From Uranotaenia lowii (Eukaryota; Arthropoda; Insecta; Diptera; Culicidae): DNA of 64,000 bases. A program made the position numbers and the translations under genes. The notes under the pieces are model-generated. The model did no database searches. It was not told the origin of the DNA and saw nothing but the letters and a program-made list of their open reading frames with translations. The stretch is from positions 354,644,591 to 354,708,590 of the forward strand of contig NC_073693.1 in the NCBI RefSeq assembly GCF_029784155.1. The letters are read 5' to 3'. Below are positions 30,640 to 42,210 of the stretch, in pieces. Positions within the stretch are counted from its first letter, which is position 1; every line of letters starts with the position of its first letter.

Positions 30640-32427
30640 GAACAATTTTGATAATTTGACGATTTTGGAAATGTTGACAATTTTGACAATTTTGACAATT
30701 TTTACCATTTCGACAATTTTGACAATTTTGACAATTTCGATAATTTCGACAATTTCGACAATTTTGACAATTTTGACAATTTTGACAATTTTGACAATTT
30801 TGACAATTTTGACAATTTTGACAATTTTGACAATTTTGACAATCTTGACAATCTTGACAATTTTGACAATTTTGACAATTTTGACAATTTTGACAATTTT
30901 GTCAATTTTGACAATTTTGACAATTTTGACAATTTTGACAATTTTGACAATTTTGACAATTTTGACAATTTTGACAATTTTGACAATTTTGACAATTTTG
31001 ACAATTTTGACAATTTTGACAATTTTGACAATTTTGACAATTTTGACAATTTTGACAATTTTGACAATTTTGACAATTTTGACAATTTTGACAATTTTGA
31101 CAATTTTGACAATTTTGACAATTTTGACAATTTTGACAATTTTGACAATTTTGACAATTTTGACAATTTTGACAATTTTGACAATTTTGACAATTTTGAC
31201 AATTTTGACAATTTTGACAATTTTGACAATTTTGACAATTTTGACAGTTTTGACAATTTTGACAATTTTGACAATTTTGACAATTTTGACAATTTTGACA
31301 ATTTTGACAATTTTGACAATTTTGACAATTTTGACAATTTTGACAATTTTGACAATTTTGACAATTTTGACAATTTTGACAATTTTGACAATTTTGACAA
31401 TTTTGACAATTTTGACAATTTTGACAATTATGACAATTTTGACAATTTTGACAATTTTGACAATTTTGACAATTTTGACAATTTTGACAATTTGGTCAAT
31501 TTTGACAATTGTGACAATTTTGACAATTTTGACAATTTTGACAATTTTGACAATTTTGACAATTTTGACAATTTTGACAATTTTGACAATTTTGACAATT
31601 TTGACAATTTTGACAATTTTGACAATTTTGACAATTTTGACAATTTTGACAATTTTGACAATTTTGACAATTTTGACAATTTTGACAATTTTGACAATTT
31701 TGACAATTTTGACAATTTTGACAATTTTGACAATTTTGACAATTTTGACAATTTTGACAATTTTGACAATTTTGACAATTTTGACAATTTTGACAATTTT
31801 GACAATTTTGACAATTTTGACAATTTTGACAATTTTGACAATTTTGACAATTTTGACAATTTTGACAATTTTGACAATTTTGACAATTTTGACAATTTTG
31901 ACAATTTTGACAATTTTGACAATTTTGACAATTTTGACAATTTTGACAATTTTGACAATTTTGACAATTTTGACAATTTTGACAATTTTGACAATTTTGA
32001 CAATTTTGACAATTTTGACAATTTTGACAATTTTGACAATTTTGACAATTTTGACAATTTTGACAATTTTGACAATTTTGACAATTTTGACAATTTTGAC
32101 AATTTTGACAATTTTGACAATTTTGACAATTTTGACAATTTTGACAATTTTGACAATTTTGACAATTTTGACAATTTTGACAATTTTGACAATTTTGACA
32201 ATTTTGACAATTTTGACAATTTTGACAATTTTGACAATTTTGACAATTTTGACAATTTTGACAATTTTGACAATTTTGACAATTTTGACAATTTTGACAA
32301 TTTTGACAATTTTGACAATTTTGACAATTTTGACAATTTTGACAATTTTGACAATTATGACAATTTTGACAATTATGACAATTTTGACAATTTTGACAAT
32401 TTTGACAATTTTGACAATTTTGAAAAT
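30640..32427. repeat. Nonanucleotide satellite array 2, (TTTTGACAA)n
   Basis: About 196 units of TTTTGACAA on the + strand. Variants (TTTACC, TTCGATAA, TTATGACAA, TCTTGACAA, TTTGGTCAA) cluster near the two ends and around 31,430-31,510, while long inner stretches are uniform. It fills about 88% of the 2.0 kb intron between exons 2 and 3 of Kir gene B. Since that gene is read from the - strand, the intron RNA carries UUGUCAAAA repeats. The apparent 647- and 600-codon frames here are repeat artefacts. Confidence 0.97.
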
Positions 32428-32523
32428 TTGGGAACTATAGTGTAGCATAAATTCTAAAATTTTGAGGATTACTGTCAAATAAGAAACTTGAATATTTTCA
32501 AAAATATTTGAATGGCAACTCAC

Positions 32524-32798
32524 CCTGATTATCGGGCAGATGAAGCTCCTCCAGATCTCCATGGGTGAATGCTATCAGCCACCAGATGACGGCGAAGAAC
32601 AGCCACGAGCCGATGAAGCTGAAGGCAAACACTAGCAAAGTCCAACGCCATTGAGCATCGACAAGGGTGGTGAAAATGTCCTGAAGAAATCGCAGGTTAT
32701 GGTTCGAGGCCTTCGAGGTAAAAATGTTGCACTCGCCACTTTTTAGAATTGCACGCTTTCGATACTTTCGGGTGGTTCCTGGACGAAGAGCTCGACTC
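32524..32798 (-). CDS. Kir channel gene B, exon 2 (first common exon, TM1)
   Basis: Residues 68-160 (isoform 1a numbering). The acceptor is TTCCAG|GAGTC; the first G completes Arg with the AG left by either first exon. The sequence K-R-A-I-L-K-S-G-E-C-N-I aligns with the matching stretch of gene A. The slide helix (F-L-Q-D-I-F-T-T-L-V-D-A-Q-W-R-W) and TM1 (about 120-142) follow. The extracellular turret start H-G-D-L-E-E-L-H-L-P ends in the donor CAGG|GTGAGT. The frame is not opened by its own ATG, so it depends on the upstream first exons. Confidence 0.93.
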
Positions 32799-34106
32799 CT
32801 GGAATTAGAAAAAATATGAATGAGTTAAAAAGTTTCAAACAGTTCAATGAGAACAAGAATTATTACGAATTATTCCGTCGAAGAGGAGATCCGAGAGCCA
32901 TTTTTCATGTCAATTGCCTAAAATCTTGTCCAAACGAAGAAACAGACTGTGAGCTAATAACTCGATTGAATTGCTAAGAATCGAAGCATATGAACGACTA
33001 GACGTTGACGCACCCCACAGCCGATAATGAATTTATTTACTGATAAGATAAACGTCCAGCATGTCTTTGCTTTTTCTTTAAGAATACAAGCTTGTGTTGA
33101 AGAAACATTCAAAAAGAACAGTGGGAAAAATTTTAAAAAAAATCGCCATGTTTCGTTGACTTTTGTATTACATTCTGTGATTTCTCTTTAACTCTGACTG
33201 ACTATTCACAGCTATCGGAGTTCATTCTACAAGTCAAGGTTGGCCTGAAGCAATCTTAAGAAAAACTTAAGAAAACCATCAAATCAATATTCTACACCCT
33301 ACTTTATGGCAACAGATGTTTACGATTTCAATCATCTGAAAAGCAGATAGATAACTAGATAACGTTTTGACAGTTGTTGGTTTTTCACCCGGTCAAAACC
33401 AATTCCAGAAACCAACCAAGCAACCCATTTCAGCCAACGTCAATCTACGGTTGCTAAGATCTTGTGTTATCGTTTCATTCAAACCGATCCCATGCCTATT
33501 CCGTTACATATGTATCCTGTATGCTTGGAAATTGTTTGCCATAGTAAAATAAGGCAAACAAAAAAACACAAATTCGTTGACTACAAAACGATATCGCATG
33601 ATTGATGGCAGCTGACCAACCACCTAGGGAACGTTGCAAAATGACTGCAGTAATAAACATTTTAATACGGGCGCTAGCCATTACTTTTCCAATGAAAAAA
33701 AAATACCTCGGTTGATAATGTTTACGTATAGATTTTATTTATTTTTTGCCCTTCACATCCAACGGAAGAAACTAATCAGGGCTTCAAAACATGATAAAAT
33801 TCAGGCGCTTTAAACTGCAGCACGTTTTGAAAGTTGTTTATTATTGTAAGTTTTCTTTTTTTTTTGCTTGTAAATTTTCCACGAAATATAATAAAACAAA
33901 CACAATCTCAAAGATTCTTATCAAACATTCCATTTGATCAATAAGGAAACGACTCATCAATGGCAAGACGTCTGGAGATTGCTAATTTAATTACTGTTCG
34001 ATATCAGACTCAGTTTGAGAAGATGAAAGTTCATTGCTCATAAAAATAATCATCCAACACATTTTTTCCTTGTCTCCGAAGAAAGTTCACCCATCAAAGA
34101 AGAATG
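32799..34106. other. Gene B intron sequence without recognised features
   Basis: This is the part of intron 1 next to exon 2. No exon-like frame with splice sites or repeat ends was noticed. Confidence 0.45.
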
Positions 34107-34397
34107 GGAAATTTGGATTTCGAATGTACACAGATGAGCAATATACGATATCTTTTATCGAAAGATCTTGACGAGCCAAGAAAAAGTAACTATGGGTCAA
34201 GAAAATCTACCGAGGGGGAAAAAGTTATGGATTGGAGAAGTTGTATTATTTCGTAAATAGAGTGACCCCATAGTAACTTTTTCTAGACTCATCAAGATCT
34301 TTCGAACCGTATGTTGCTCAACCGTGTACGCTAAGGTTTTTTTTACGCGATATAAAATATCGATCTTTGGGCTAAATTTCTTTTTCGAATTTCCCCA
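34107..34397. repeat. Foldback/MITE-like inverted repeat
   Basis: The arms at 34137-34199 and 34260-34318 are imperfect complements (GAAAGATCTTGACGAG and AAAAAGTAACTATGGGTCA against their inverses). Weaker outer matches, GGGAAATTTGG near 34107 against CGAATTTCCCC near 34387, give approximate ends. It is non-coding. Confidence 0.65.
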
Positions 34398-35300
34398 GAG
34401 CACAACGTTTCATGCATTTTAAAGTTATTTGGCCCCCTGACATGATTTACGAAGTTTCAAAGTTGATTTTGGACAAAAAAATCGAGTTATCATCACATTA
34501 TGCACTTTTTATGCATTTTTAAGCTATTTGGCATCAATATTAAATTTCGATTTTTCTGATTTTTTTGGGATGATTTTTACGGGTCAAAAAACCAAAACTT
34601 TGAGGGCTTTGAGGTACCCCTAAATCAAGTTTGACTGAGCTGATGCATAGACCAATTTTTGGGCTCAGAAAAACCGAGCCTGCTAATTGATTTTATGACA
34701 ATTTTTGTAGGGTCATTCCATTCCAAGTGACCATGAAAATGCACTGACCTTCTTCGAATAGACCCTAGATAAGCAGCATGACTTATTGTAATATAAATAA
34801 TGAAAATCCAAAGTTTTAGGAGAATCGGACAACCTCCTTCCGAATGGGAGCGCTATTATCTCAAAAACAGCAATTTTCTTTGGTGAATATCTCAAAAAAC
34901 CATAGATGCAACAGATAGGGTAAGACTCTAGTTTTGAAGATTTAGTTATTGTCGATCGAATACCATTGTTGAATTTTATGTACAGTGTTATTAAACGGAT
35001 TTTTTTTTGTATTGAAAACTTAAAATGCGATAATCTCAAAATGCCTTCATTTTTTTCGATTTTTATGGCCCCAATGGTTTGTGAGATATAAACAAAAAAA
35101 TTGCTATTTTTAGAATAAAGGCAAAATTTTTGAATTTTTCGAACTTTTCATCTTAAAAGTGAATGCGTGATTCAAATGCAAAATTTTACGCTAAACACAT
35201 TGGCGCCATGAAAATCTCAGTTTGAACTCATTTGAACATTTTTTAAAACTTGTTGTAAATTTATTTTCGGCATATCGATGAAAAGTATATTCTGGGAGAA
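34398..35300. other. AT-rich gene B intron, possible old repeats
   Basis: Phrases such as GGGTCATTCCATTCCAAGTGACC and TTTTATGGCCCC suggest old dispersed repeats, but no ends or coding frames could be set. Confidence 0.35.
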
Positions 35301-35309
35301 AGAACAGCC

Positions 35310-36030
35310 TTTACAATGGAAGGCGAGTTGAGAGGACAGCCTGAACGTTTCGATAGAAATTCCAAGCGAGTTGAGAAGATAGCTTGAAATCGGAAGGCGA
35401 ATTTTGAGGTCAGCTTGAACATATCGATTGAAATTTCAGGCGAGTTGAGAGGACAGCCTTAACGTATCGAAAAAAAAAATTTCAAGTGAGTTGAGAGAAC
35501 AGCTTGAATATGGAAGGCGAATTGTGAGGACAGCTTAAACATATCGATAAAAAATTCAGGCGAGTAGAGAGGACAACTTGAAATATGAAGGCGAGTTGAG
35601 AGAACAGCAAGAACGTATCGAAAGAAATTTCAAGTGAGTTGATAGCACAGCTTAAAATTGGAAGGCGAGTTGACAGGACAGCCTGAATGTACCAAGTGAA
35701 ATTTCAAGCAAAATGAGAGAACAGCTTAACATTGGAAGGCGAGTTGAGAGGACAGCTTGAAGGTATCGATAGAAATTTAATCAAATTTTGAGGGCAGCTT
35801 GAAATCGAAAGGCAAATTGAAAGGACAGCCTGAACGTATCGATAGAAATTTCAAGTGACTTGAGAGAACAGCTTGAAATTGAAGGGCTAGTAGAGAAGAC
35901 AGCCTGAATGTATCTATTGGAATATGTAGCAAGATGAGAGCTTGAAATTTGTTTCAACTTTAATTCGAGTCGAGAGGAAAGCATTAAATAAGGTAAAAAC
36001 GTGTCGAGAAGAAAGCTTGAAGATAGTTTG
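35310..36030. repeat. Degenerate minisatellite, GGCGAGTTGAGAGGACAGC core
   Basis: The core GGCGAGTTGAGAGGACAGC, with variants, recurs roughly 17 times at alternating spacings of about 30 and 44 bases. The spacers are of the type GAACGTATCGATAGAAATTTCAA or GAAATTGGAA, which suggests a composite unit of about 74 bp. Degenerate units continue at about 38150-38460. Confidence 0.8.
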
Positions 36031-36302
36031 TAACAGGCTTCTTCGATTCTCTTGATTTTTGCTCACTTTTTCTCATCTGCTTGTCAAACGCCTAGGAGAA
36101 ACATGCTTTCTCACACTTAAACTGATCAAGCAGCCCACGTTTTTTTGCAGAGCATTTCGAAAACGCAGTCACCCAATTTCATTCTCGAAGGGAGAAATGT
36201 TCATCAGCTTCTCAGTTACTGGCTGAGAAATCAACGACCGAACAGAGCTGGACGCTTCGGTTGTGGTTTATTTCAGCACTTGCTGGGGCCAATGCTGCAT
36301 AA

Positions 36303-37764
36303 TCTATATATATAAAAAGCAATTATCTGTATGTTTGTTTGTTTGTTTGTTTGTTTGTTTGTCCTCTATAGACTCAGCCGTCTTAAGAGCTAGAGATCTG
36401 AAATTTGGCATGGATGCTCATTAGGACCAGGAATGATGAAAAATGTTTTTAGATTTTTGGAAGACCCCTTCTGAAGGGGGTCGTCCATACAAGACAAATA
36501 TTGTTTTCACGTCATTGACGTTATTTTCCGTCGGATTAAGGGTCAGGGGTCGGCCAAAGGGGTCGTCCATATCCACTGATTTATGTTTTTGCGATATTGG
36601 CGTTATTATACATCGGATTGTGATGAAAATTTGCACATGAGTGTTTTGAGAGACGAACAATCGATTACAGTTATCAAATTTAGGGTCAGGGGTTGGCCAA
36701 AGGGGTCGTCCATATTAACTGATTAATGTTTTTGCGATATTGGTGTTATTATACATCGGATTATGATGAAAATTTGCACATGAGTGTTTTGAGGGACTAG
36801 TAATCGATTTCAAGTTTCGAATTGCGGATCAGAAGTCGGCTGAAGGAGTCGTCCATACCCAACTTGAATGTTTTTGCGATTTTGACGTTATTCTACATTG
36901 GATTGAGATGAAAATTTCCGCATAGGAGTTTTGAGGAAGGCTCTTTTGCTTTCAGGTTTCTAATCTTGACTCAGGGGTCGGCAAAAGGGGTTATTATCTG
37001 TTCACTGTTTTTACGATATTCTCTTGATTGAGCATAGAATTGTAATGAAAATTGGCACATGAGAGTTTAACAGAAAAGATAATTGATTTCAGGTGTCAAG
37101 TTTTGAATCGTGGTAAAAAAAGGCCGTCCATGTTAGTTGCTCACTGTTTTCGTGATATTGTCGTGATCATGCATCGGATTGAGATGAAAATGTTCAGATG
37201 AGGGTTATAAACTATAAGCAATTGACTCCAGGTAGCATATTCCGTGTCAAGGGTCGGCGAAAGGGGCGTCTATATTCACTGATCACTGTTTTCAAGTTCC
37301 TGACGTAATTTTACATATAATTTGAAAAGAAAAAATGGCACAAGGGAGTTTTGAGGAACGTAAAATTGGTTTCAATTATCGAATTTCGGGCCATGGGACA
37401 GAAAAAAGGGTTTCATTGAAAGTTCAGTGTTTTGTGCAATAATTTTGTTGGAGGCAATTAATTGATACCAATTTAAGTGTAAAGGTCAAGCAAAAGAGTC
37501 GTGCACACAAACAAATAGTACATGTTTCTGCCATAATGTCTAGATTTTGCAACCGATCGAGAAGAAAACACTCTCACATAAATTTTAATAAAAATCCAAT
37601 CAACCGTTTAATTTGAATTTCAAGTAATAGTAATAATAGCGACTTTAAACACTGTTGAATTTTTTCCCCAAAATTGTTGAAAGAATGTTTCGAATTCATT
37701 TTTTAAACTCATTTTGACGTACCAATGATTTAAAGCGAAACGAAGTTCGTACGGGATCAGCTAG
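36303..37764 (+). mobile_element. Helitron-like non-autonomous element with internal tandem repeats
   Basis: It starts TCTATATATATAAAAAGC after an A and ends GGGATCAGCTAG before a T, matching the TC...CTRR ends and A/T insertion rule of Helitrons. ACGAAGTTCGT close to the 3' end could form the short terminal hairpin. A (TGTT)n run follows the 5' end. About eight degenerate units of about 145 bp fill the interior (GGTCAGGGGTCGGCCAAAGG, then TGTTTTTGCGATATTGGCGT, then GATGAAAATTTGCACATGAG). No Rep/helicase frame is present. It lies between two parts of the GGCGAGTTGAGAGG minisatellite. Confidence 0.72.
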
Positions 37765-38149
37765 TTTCATATAGAAAGAGGACGGTTCAATCACACATTA
37801 AAGCTGTCCACGTGATTTGGTGAAACGGCCAAATTTCATATGCGATTTGCATTTCTTTTTTTCTTAAGAGCGATGAGAATAGTAAAACTATGCCCTTGCC
37901 TTCACTGAGCAATTCAATTCACTGATCACACGTAGCGCTGATGAGGTGTTTTCAGAGTTACAAACCAACAGTGCTCTGACAGTAGAAGAGTGATCATTCG
38001 TTAGAGAAAAAATTTCTCTTGGCTCTCTCAGCAGCAGATGATGAAATGCTCATTTAAAATCCCCTCACAATTATTAGGAGCGAAAAAGTTCACTGTCTCC
38101 TTTTGGGCAAGATGAGCAAAATGAAGCCTGGTTTGTAATAAGAATGAAC
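37765..38149. other. Gene B intron sequence, unassigned
   Basis: No gene or repeat boundary is recognised between the Helitron-like element and the distal minisatellite units. Confidence 0.35.
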
Positions 38150-38460
38150 TATACAGTAGTGTGTCGAGATGACAGCTCAAAATTGATCATCATTGAATTT
38201 GTAAAGACAGTTTTACAATTTAAGGCATAAATTTGAATAAAACAGCTTGCAATAGGAACAAATCAAACGTTTCGAAAGGGTAGCTTGAAATTTTTTTTGA
38301 AATTTCATATGAGTAGAGAACTGGTCCTGGAACAGGAGAGTGCGTTGAGAGGACGGCTTTGGTATCTGATCAAATAAATAATCAAGCTTGTTGAGGGGAC
38401 AGCTTGAGATAATAGAGAAGTATAGGGGAGTTCAAAGGACAGTCTAATCAAATTGTTTCA
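38150..38460. repeat. Distal degenerate units of the GAGAGGACAGC minisatellite
   Basis: Units such as GTGTCGAGATGACAGCTC, GCGTTGAGAGGACGGCTT and TTGTTGAGGGGACAGCTTGA match the array at 35310-36030 but are more diverged. The array was probably continuous before insertions split it. Confidence 0.6.
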
Positions 38461-39238
38461 AATTTCAAGTGCATTGGAAGGACAGTTAAAAAGTAAAATT
38501 TCTTGTCAACATGTTTGTGAATTTTTGTGTTGCTTTTGTGAATTTTTAAGCAAAAAAAAATTTTGACACAATGAAAAGATTCACCATAACGGTTGAAAAA
38601 CTTTCTGATATTTATTGCAATGAAATGTAAATAATTCACTGAAATGTAACGTATTGTAATTGAAGAGGGAAGGGGTCTCCCAAACAATAGAAACATGTTT
38701 GAATGGACCGAAAAGTGTTCAAGTAAATGCAACCGAATACTAATCGAACTAATCAAACAATTACTACTTAATTTGGTATGAGAGGTTATTTGGAAACAAG
38801 AAATGTTTCTACTCTTATTTGAGGCCTCTTCTACCTTTCAGTAGGATAAGGACAAAGAAAGAAAAAGTTGTAAATAGTTTGTATTGTGTAGCTCAAGAGC
38901 TTATAAAGCATTTGGAACAAATTTTGGCATGAGAATAATCTAGGATACAACATAAATGGGTTTGATTTTTCAAGACCCCTCCAATATAAGTTCTCGAGCT
39001 GATTTTAATTTATGTCAGGTCAAATAAGTATTTTGTTTCTAACAACTCTTGATTTAGAGATGTATTGCTTAAATATATAATGATACACACCTGAAATTAT
39101 TTTTTTAAACTTTCTACATTATTGATATGTACAAAATCATAAAATATTTCAAATGAAAAATCTACTTTGTTGAAGACAACGAGTAAATTTAACTTCTGTG
39201 GAAAATAATACAGGAACGTTTCAAAGTGTTACTTCAAC
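38461..39238. other. Gene B intron sequence without recognised features
   Basis: AT-rich, no supported frame, fold or repeat end. Confidence 0.4.
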
Positions 39239-40333
39239 TTTTAAAAAACGAACACACACATATAGGATAGGGTTGCCATCCGTCCCGCAAAAGCGGGACA
39301 TGTCTCGCTTTTTAATTGAATGTCCCGCTTTCCCGCTTTTTCCTCAAAATGCCTTGCTTTTTTCTTGGAGAGCTTTTACAAAGTTGTCTAACTTACACTA
39401 AGAAAATCAATCCTTAGCCTCGATTTGAATTTATTAGTTCAACACAGAAAAGCTTTCAAAAACTTTTTTTTTTTTCAAAATAAACAGCATTTTACATATT
39501 TCATATAAGGCAATACTGAAGAACTCTAATGTTCTTAGCATTACAGAAAGATTCTTATTCAGTTAATCGTTATTGGAACACGTTTAACCTATGCAATGTA
39601 AATAACTTTGGTATGAAAAAAAAAGTACTGTTTAAGTTGCTTCCAAATGATTATAGATCTTAATTTTTCGCCAGAACCTTAATTAAACAGCCTTATATTT
39701 ACAATACCTTTCATGACTAAATTGTCCAAAGTATACAATGATGAAAGTTTTCTTGAGTTTTTGAATTTTTAAAACAAATTTTAAATAAATAATTTATTAC
39801 ACAATCGTTTTATATGCGTAATCTAATCCACCGTTTACAAGAAATATTGGACTTGACTTGAAATATTTTCTCTAATTCGTGAGATCCGTGGAAATTAAAC
39901 GTGTTTATGGAAAAATGTAAATGTAAATGTAAAGTCATGTAAAAGAAAACTACACAAAATCAATCCGCATAAAAAAAAACCTTAGTGTACTTTCTAAGAA
40001 CCACGTTGGATGATGACATAAAATTGAGCTCTTTTTTTTTCAAGAAAAAAAAAAGTTTTAAAGAGTTTCTCAAATGTTCCGCTTTTTTCAGCTGTGTCCC
40101 GCTTATTTTTCGTGAAATGTCCCGCTTTTTTATGAAAGCGTCTGGCAAGCCTAATATAGGATCTCAGTGAAACTTCATGTTTCTTTGAAGAGATCTAATT
40201 GACTTAACTCTAAAGCGTCAATCTTTCACCAGCCCACAGAAAGAGTACTGTATATGCCGTGACCGAGATTCGACCTCATGATCTCTGGCTTAGAAGACTT
40301 GAACTCTATCGTCTAGGCCACGGTCGGCGGCAA
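39239..40333 (-). mobile_element. tRNA-derived SINE copy, split by a hAT-like insertion
   Basis: On the - strand from 40333 the sequence reads TTGCCGCCGACCGTGGCCTA (A box-like GTGGCCTAGACGATAG), then a B box-like AGGTCGAATCTCGG, then CTTTCTGTGGGCTGGTG and GAAGTTTCACTGAGATCCTA. It resumes after the insertion 39268-40153 as GTGTGTGTTCGTTTTTTAA. A second, uninterrupted copy lies on the + strand at 41967-42210. The shared head with box A and box B spacing suggests a tRNA ancestor; the family is not identified. Confidence 0.72.
39268..40153. mobile_element. hAT-like non-autonomous element with perfect 8-bp TSD
   Basis: The ends TAGGGTTGCCA and, inverted, TAGGCTTGCCA differ by one base. ATATAGGA flanks both sides (39260-39267 and 40154-40161), a perfect 8-bp duplication as in hAT elements. 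The uninterrupted SINE at 41967-42210 confirms the empty-site sequence (GAGATCCTATAA..., inverted). Subterminal copies of TGTCCCGCTTTTT are present at both ends. It is 886 bp with no transposase, and is a sister of 18215-20471. Confidence 0.88.
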
Positions 40334-41229
40334 CTTCAACAAGAATAAACAAAAAAAAGTTAAAAACAAAAAAAAATCATTGGAAAAAAATTAAGCAAAA
40401 ATGATGCCAATAGTCGTGAGCGAAGAACAAAAATTGCCGTGGATTGTAAATTTAGTCTAATCGAAAATGAAAACTCTTATAAGAACTGTTCATTTAAAAA
40501 TTCTATTCGTAATTTATTTAATAACTCTATCAGAAACTTAAATATTGTTGTTAAGAAAAAAATCAAAGATAGATATTAAAATATTTTAATTTCATCGTTG
40601 ATAGCATGGTATGTGCTTCATCGAAAGCAGGATAAATATTTCCTTCAAAACAATAGGGAATGTTAAAATTTCAGACATTGAATCCAAAACAAAACAGGAA
40701 AAAAAATGATGTAAATTCAAATTCTAAGAAGATACGGATATAAGAGTTCAAAAGTATTATTCGAACCCTGAAATCTGATTTTATTCAGAACCACAATTCA
40801 GTGTCTCAAGTTAAAATAATATCTTCAAATCATTATTAGAGAAACAAATTATAGACGCAGTTCTTATACAAAGTAGAGAAACAAAGTTACAATAAGAGCC
40901 AATGAAATAATTACCAATTTTTGTTTCAAAATTCACATATTATTTCAATTTCATATTCATAAACACAAAAAAAAAACCTTTTTATTCCATATGTTGAAAT
41001 TCGAAAAAATGTGATGCGGATTCTAAATTTCACATCAACTACCTATTGGAAACAAAAACTTTCTTAAAAAGTTATTAAAAATATGACAAAAAATAAATTT
41101 GAAAACATATATGCATAAATTCAGAATGCAGATAAAATGTTCAAAACAAATAATCATTAATCATTAAAAAAAAAAGTCAGAAGTATTAAGAAGTTTTACA
41201 AAGATCTCGAGTTCCCAAAATTTACAAAA
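40334..41229. other. Gene B intron sequence without recognised features
   Basis: AT-rich sequence. No coding frame or repeat end is seen. Confidence 0.4.
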
Positions 41230-41760
41230 CCATGATTCTTAAAAAACAATACAAGACTTGCAAGACGGGCCTGACAATTCCAGGCTATTGTATATTAAAA
41301 CCTGGCAAAATCCGGGCATTTGATTATAAAATTTCGACTCAAAATCCTGGCAATATTCGGGAAAATTTTGTCAAAACCCAGGAGTTACTCAACCAAAATC
41401 TAGAAAAAACACAAAAATTTTATTTTTCATGAACAGTTTCCAAATTGTAATTTAGGCTTCCAAAAAAATTTTCATGATTATTTTCATAAAACTTGCTCAA
41501 AAAATTTTGTTTCGGAAGCATACATGAAAAATCTAACAACACATTTTGTTATCTTTCTTTTTTGTTTGTTATGGCAAATAAAGTGAATAAATCCGGACGA
41601 AATCCGGGCTTTTTTCAATAAAATCAGGGCTTTTTTCAATAAAATCCGGGCTTTTTTCAATGAACCGGACTTTTGTCAAATTTTGTATTAAATATCCGGG
41701 CAAACCCGGATAAAATCGGGCAAACCTGAGGATTTTTATTTCAGTTAAAAAAAATTCAAT
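41230..41760 (+). repeat. Fragment of the CCGGGC-rich hAT-like family
   Basis: It contains CTGGCAAAATCCGGGCATTT, CCTGGCAATATTCGGGAAAA and a run of AAAATCCGGGCTTTTTTCAA units. It is colinear with 62405-62800 and with the end regions of 18596-19917. No coding frame is present. Confidence 0.65.
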
Positions 41761-41966
41761 TGTCCGGGAAAAATTCAGGATTTTTTTTGTGAAGCCTTCA
41801 AATCAGTTCAGGTGAGCATGAATTATAAATTCCTCACAAATAACGGAAAAGTTAAAATTTAAAGCGATATACTTTGCAATTGTGCAAGACATTCCAACTA
41901 AATTAAAATGGGAGAGGTTTTTCATTGTTATATCTATTCTGTGCTGCAAGTTTTCATTCAAAAACT

Positions 41967-42210
41967 TTGCCACCGACTGTGGCCTAGAGGATAGCGTTTC
42001 AGTCTTCTAAGCCAGAGGTCATGAGATCGAGTTTCGGTCACGGCATACATAGTACTCTTTCTGTGGGCTGGTGGAGTTAGCATTAGTAAGATGCTAGCCA
42101 TTATATCCTTGAAAGATGTACGCTTTGGTCTTAAGTAGAATTGAGATCTCTTCAAATAAAAAATGAAGTTTCACTGAGATCCTATAAGTGTGTGTGTTCG
42201 TTTTTTAAAA
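41967..42210 (+). mobile_element. tRNA-derived SINE, uninterrupted copy
   Basis: It starts TTGCCACCGACTGTGGCCTA, with an A box-like TGGCCTAGAGGATAGCG and a B box-like AGATCGAGTTTCGG. CTTTCTGTGGGCTGGTGGAG and AAGTTTCACTGAGATCCTAT follow, and it ends near GTGTGTGTTCGTTTTTTAAA. It matches the split copy on the - strand at 39239-40333 but has about 40 extra bases in the middle. Confidence 0.75.

Noticed and set aside
30619..32562. A 647-codon frame of K-I-V repeats and matching long frames on both strands over all three satellites
   Set aside because: The 9-bp unit has no stop in most frames and its length is a multiple of three, so long tripeptide-repeat frames arise automatically. No start context or non-repeat domain supports coding.
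41971..42050. A tRNA gene
   Set aside because: Only box A and box B similarity is present. The cloverleaf does not fold, and an inverted second copy shows a repeated SINE.
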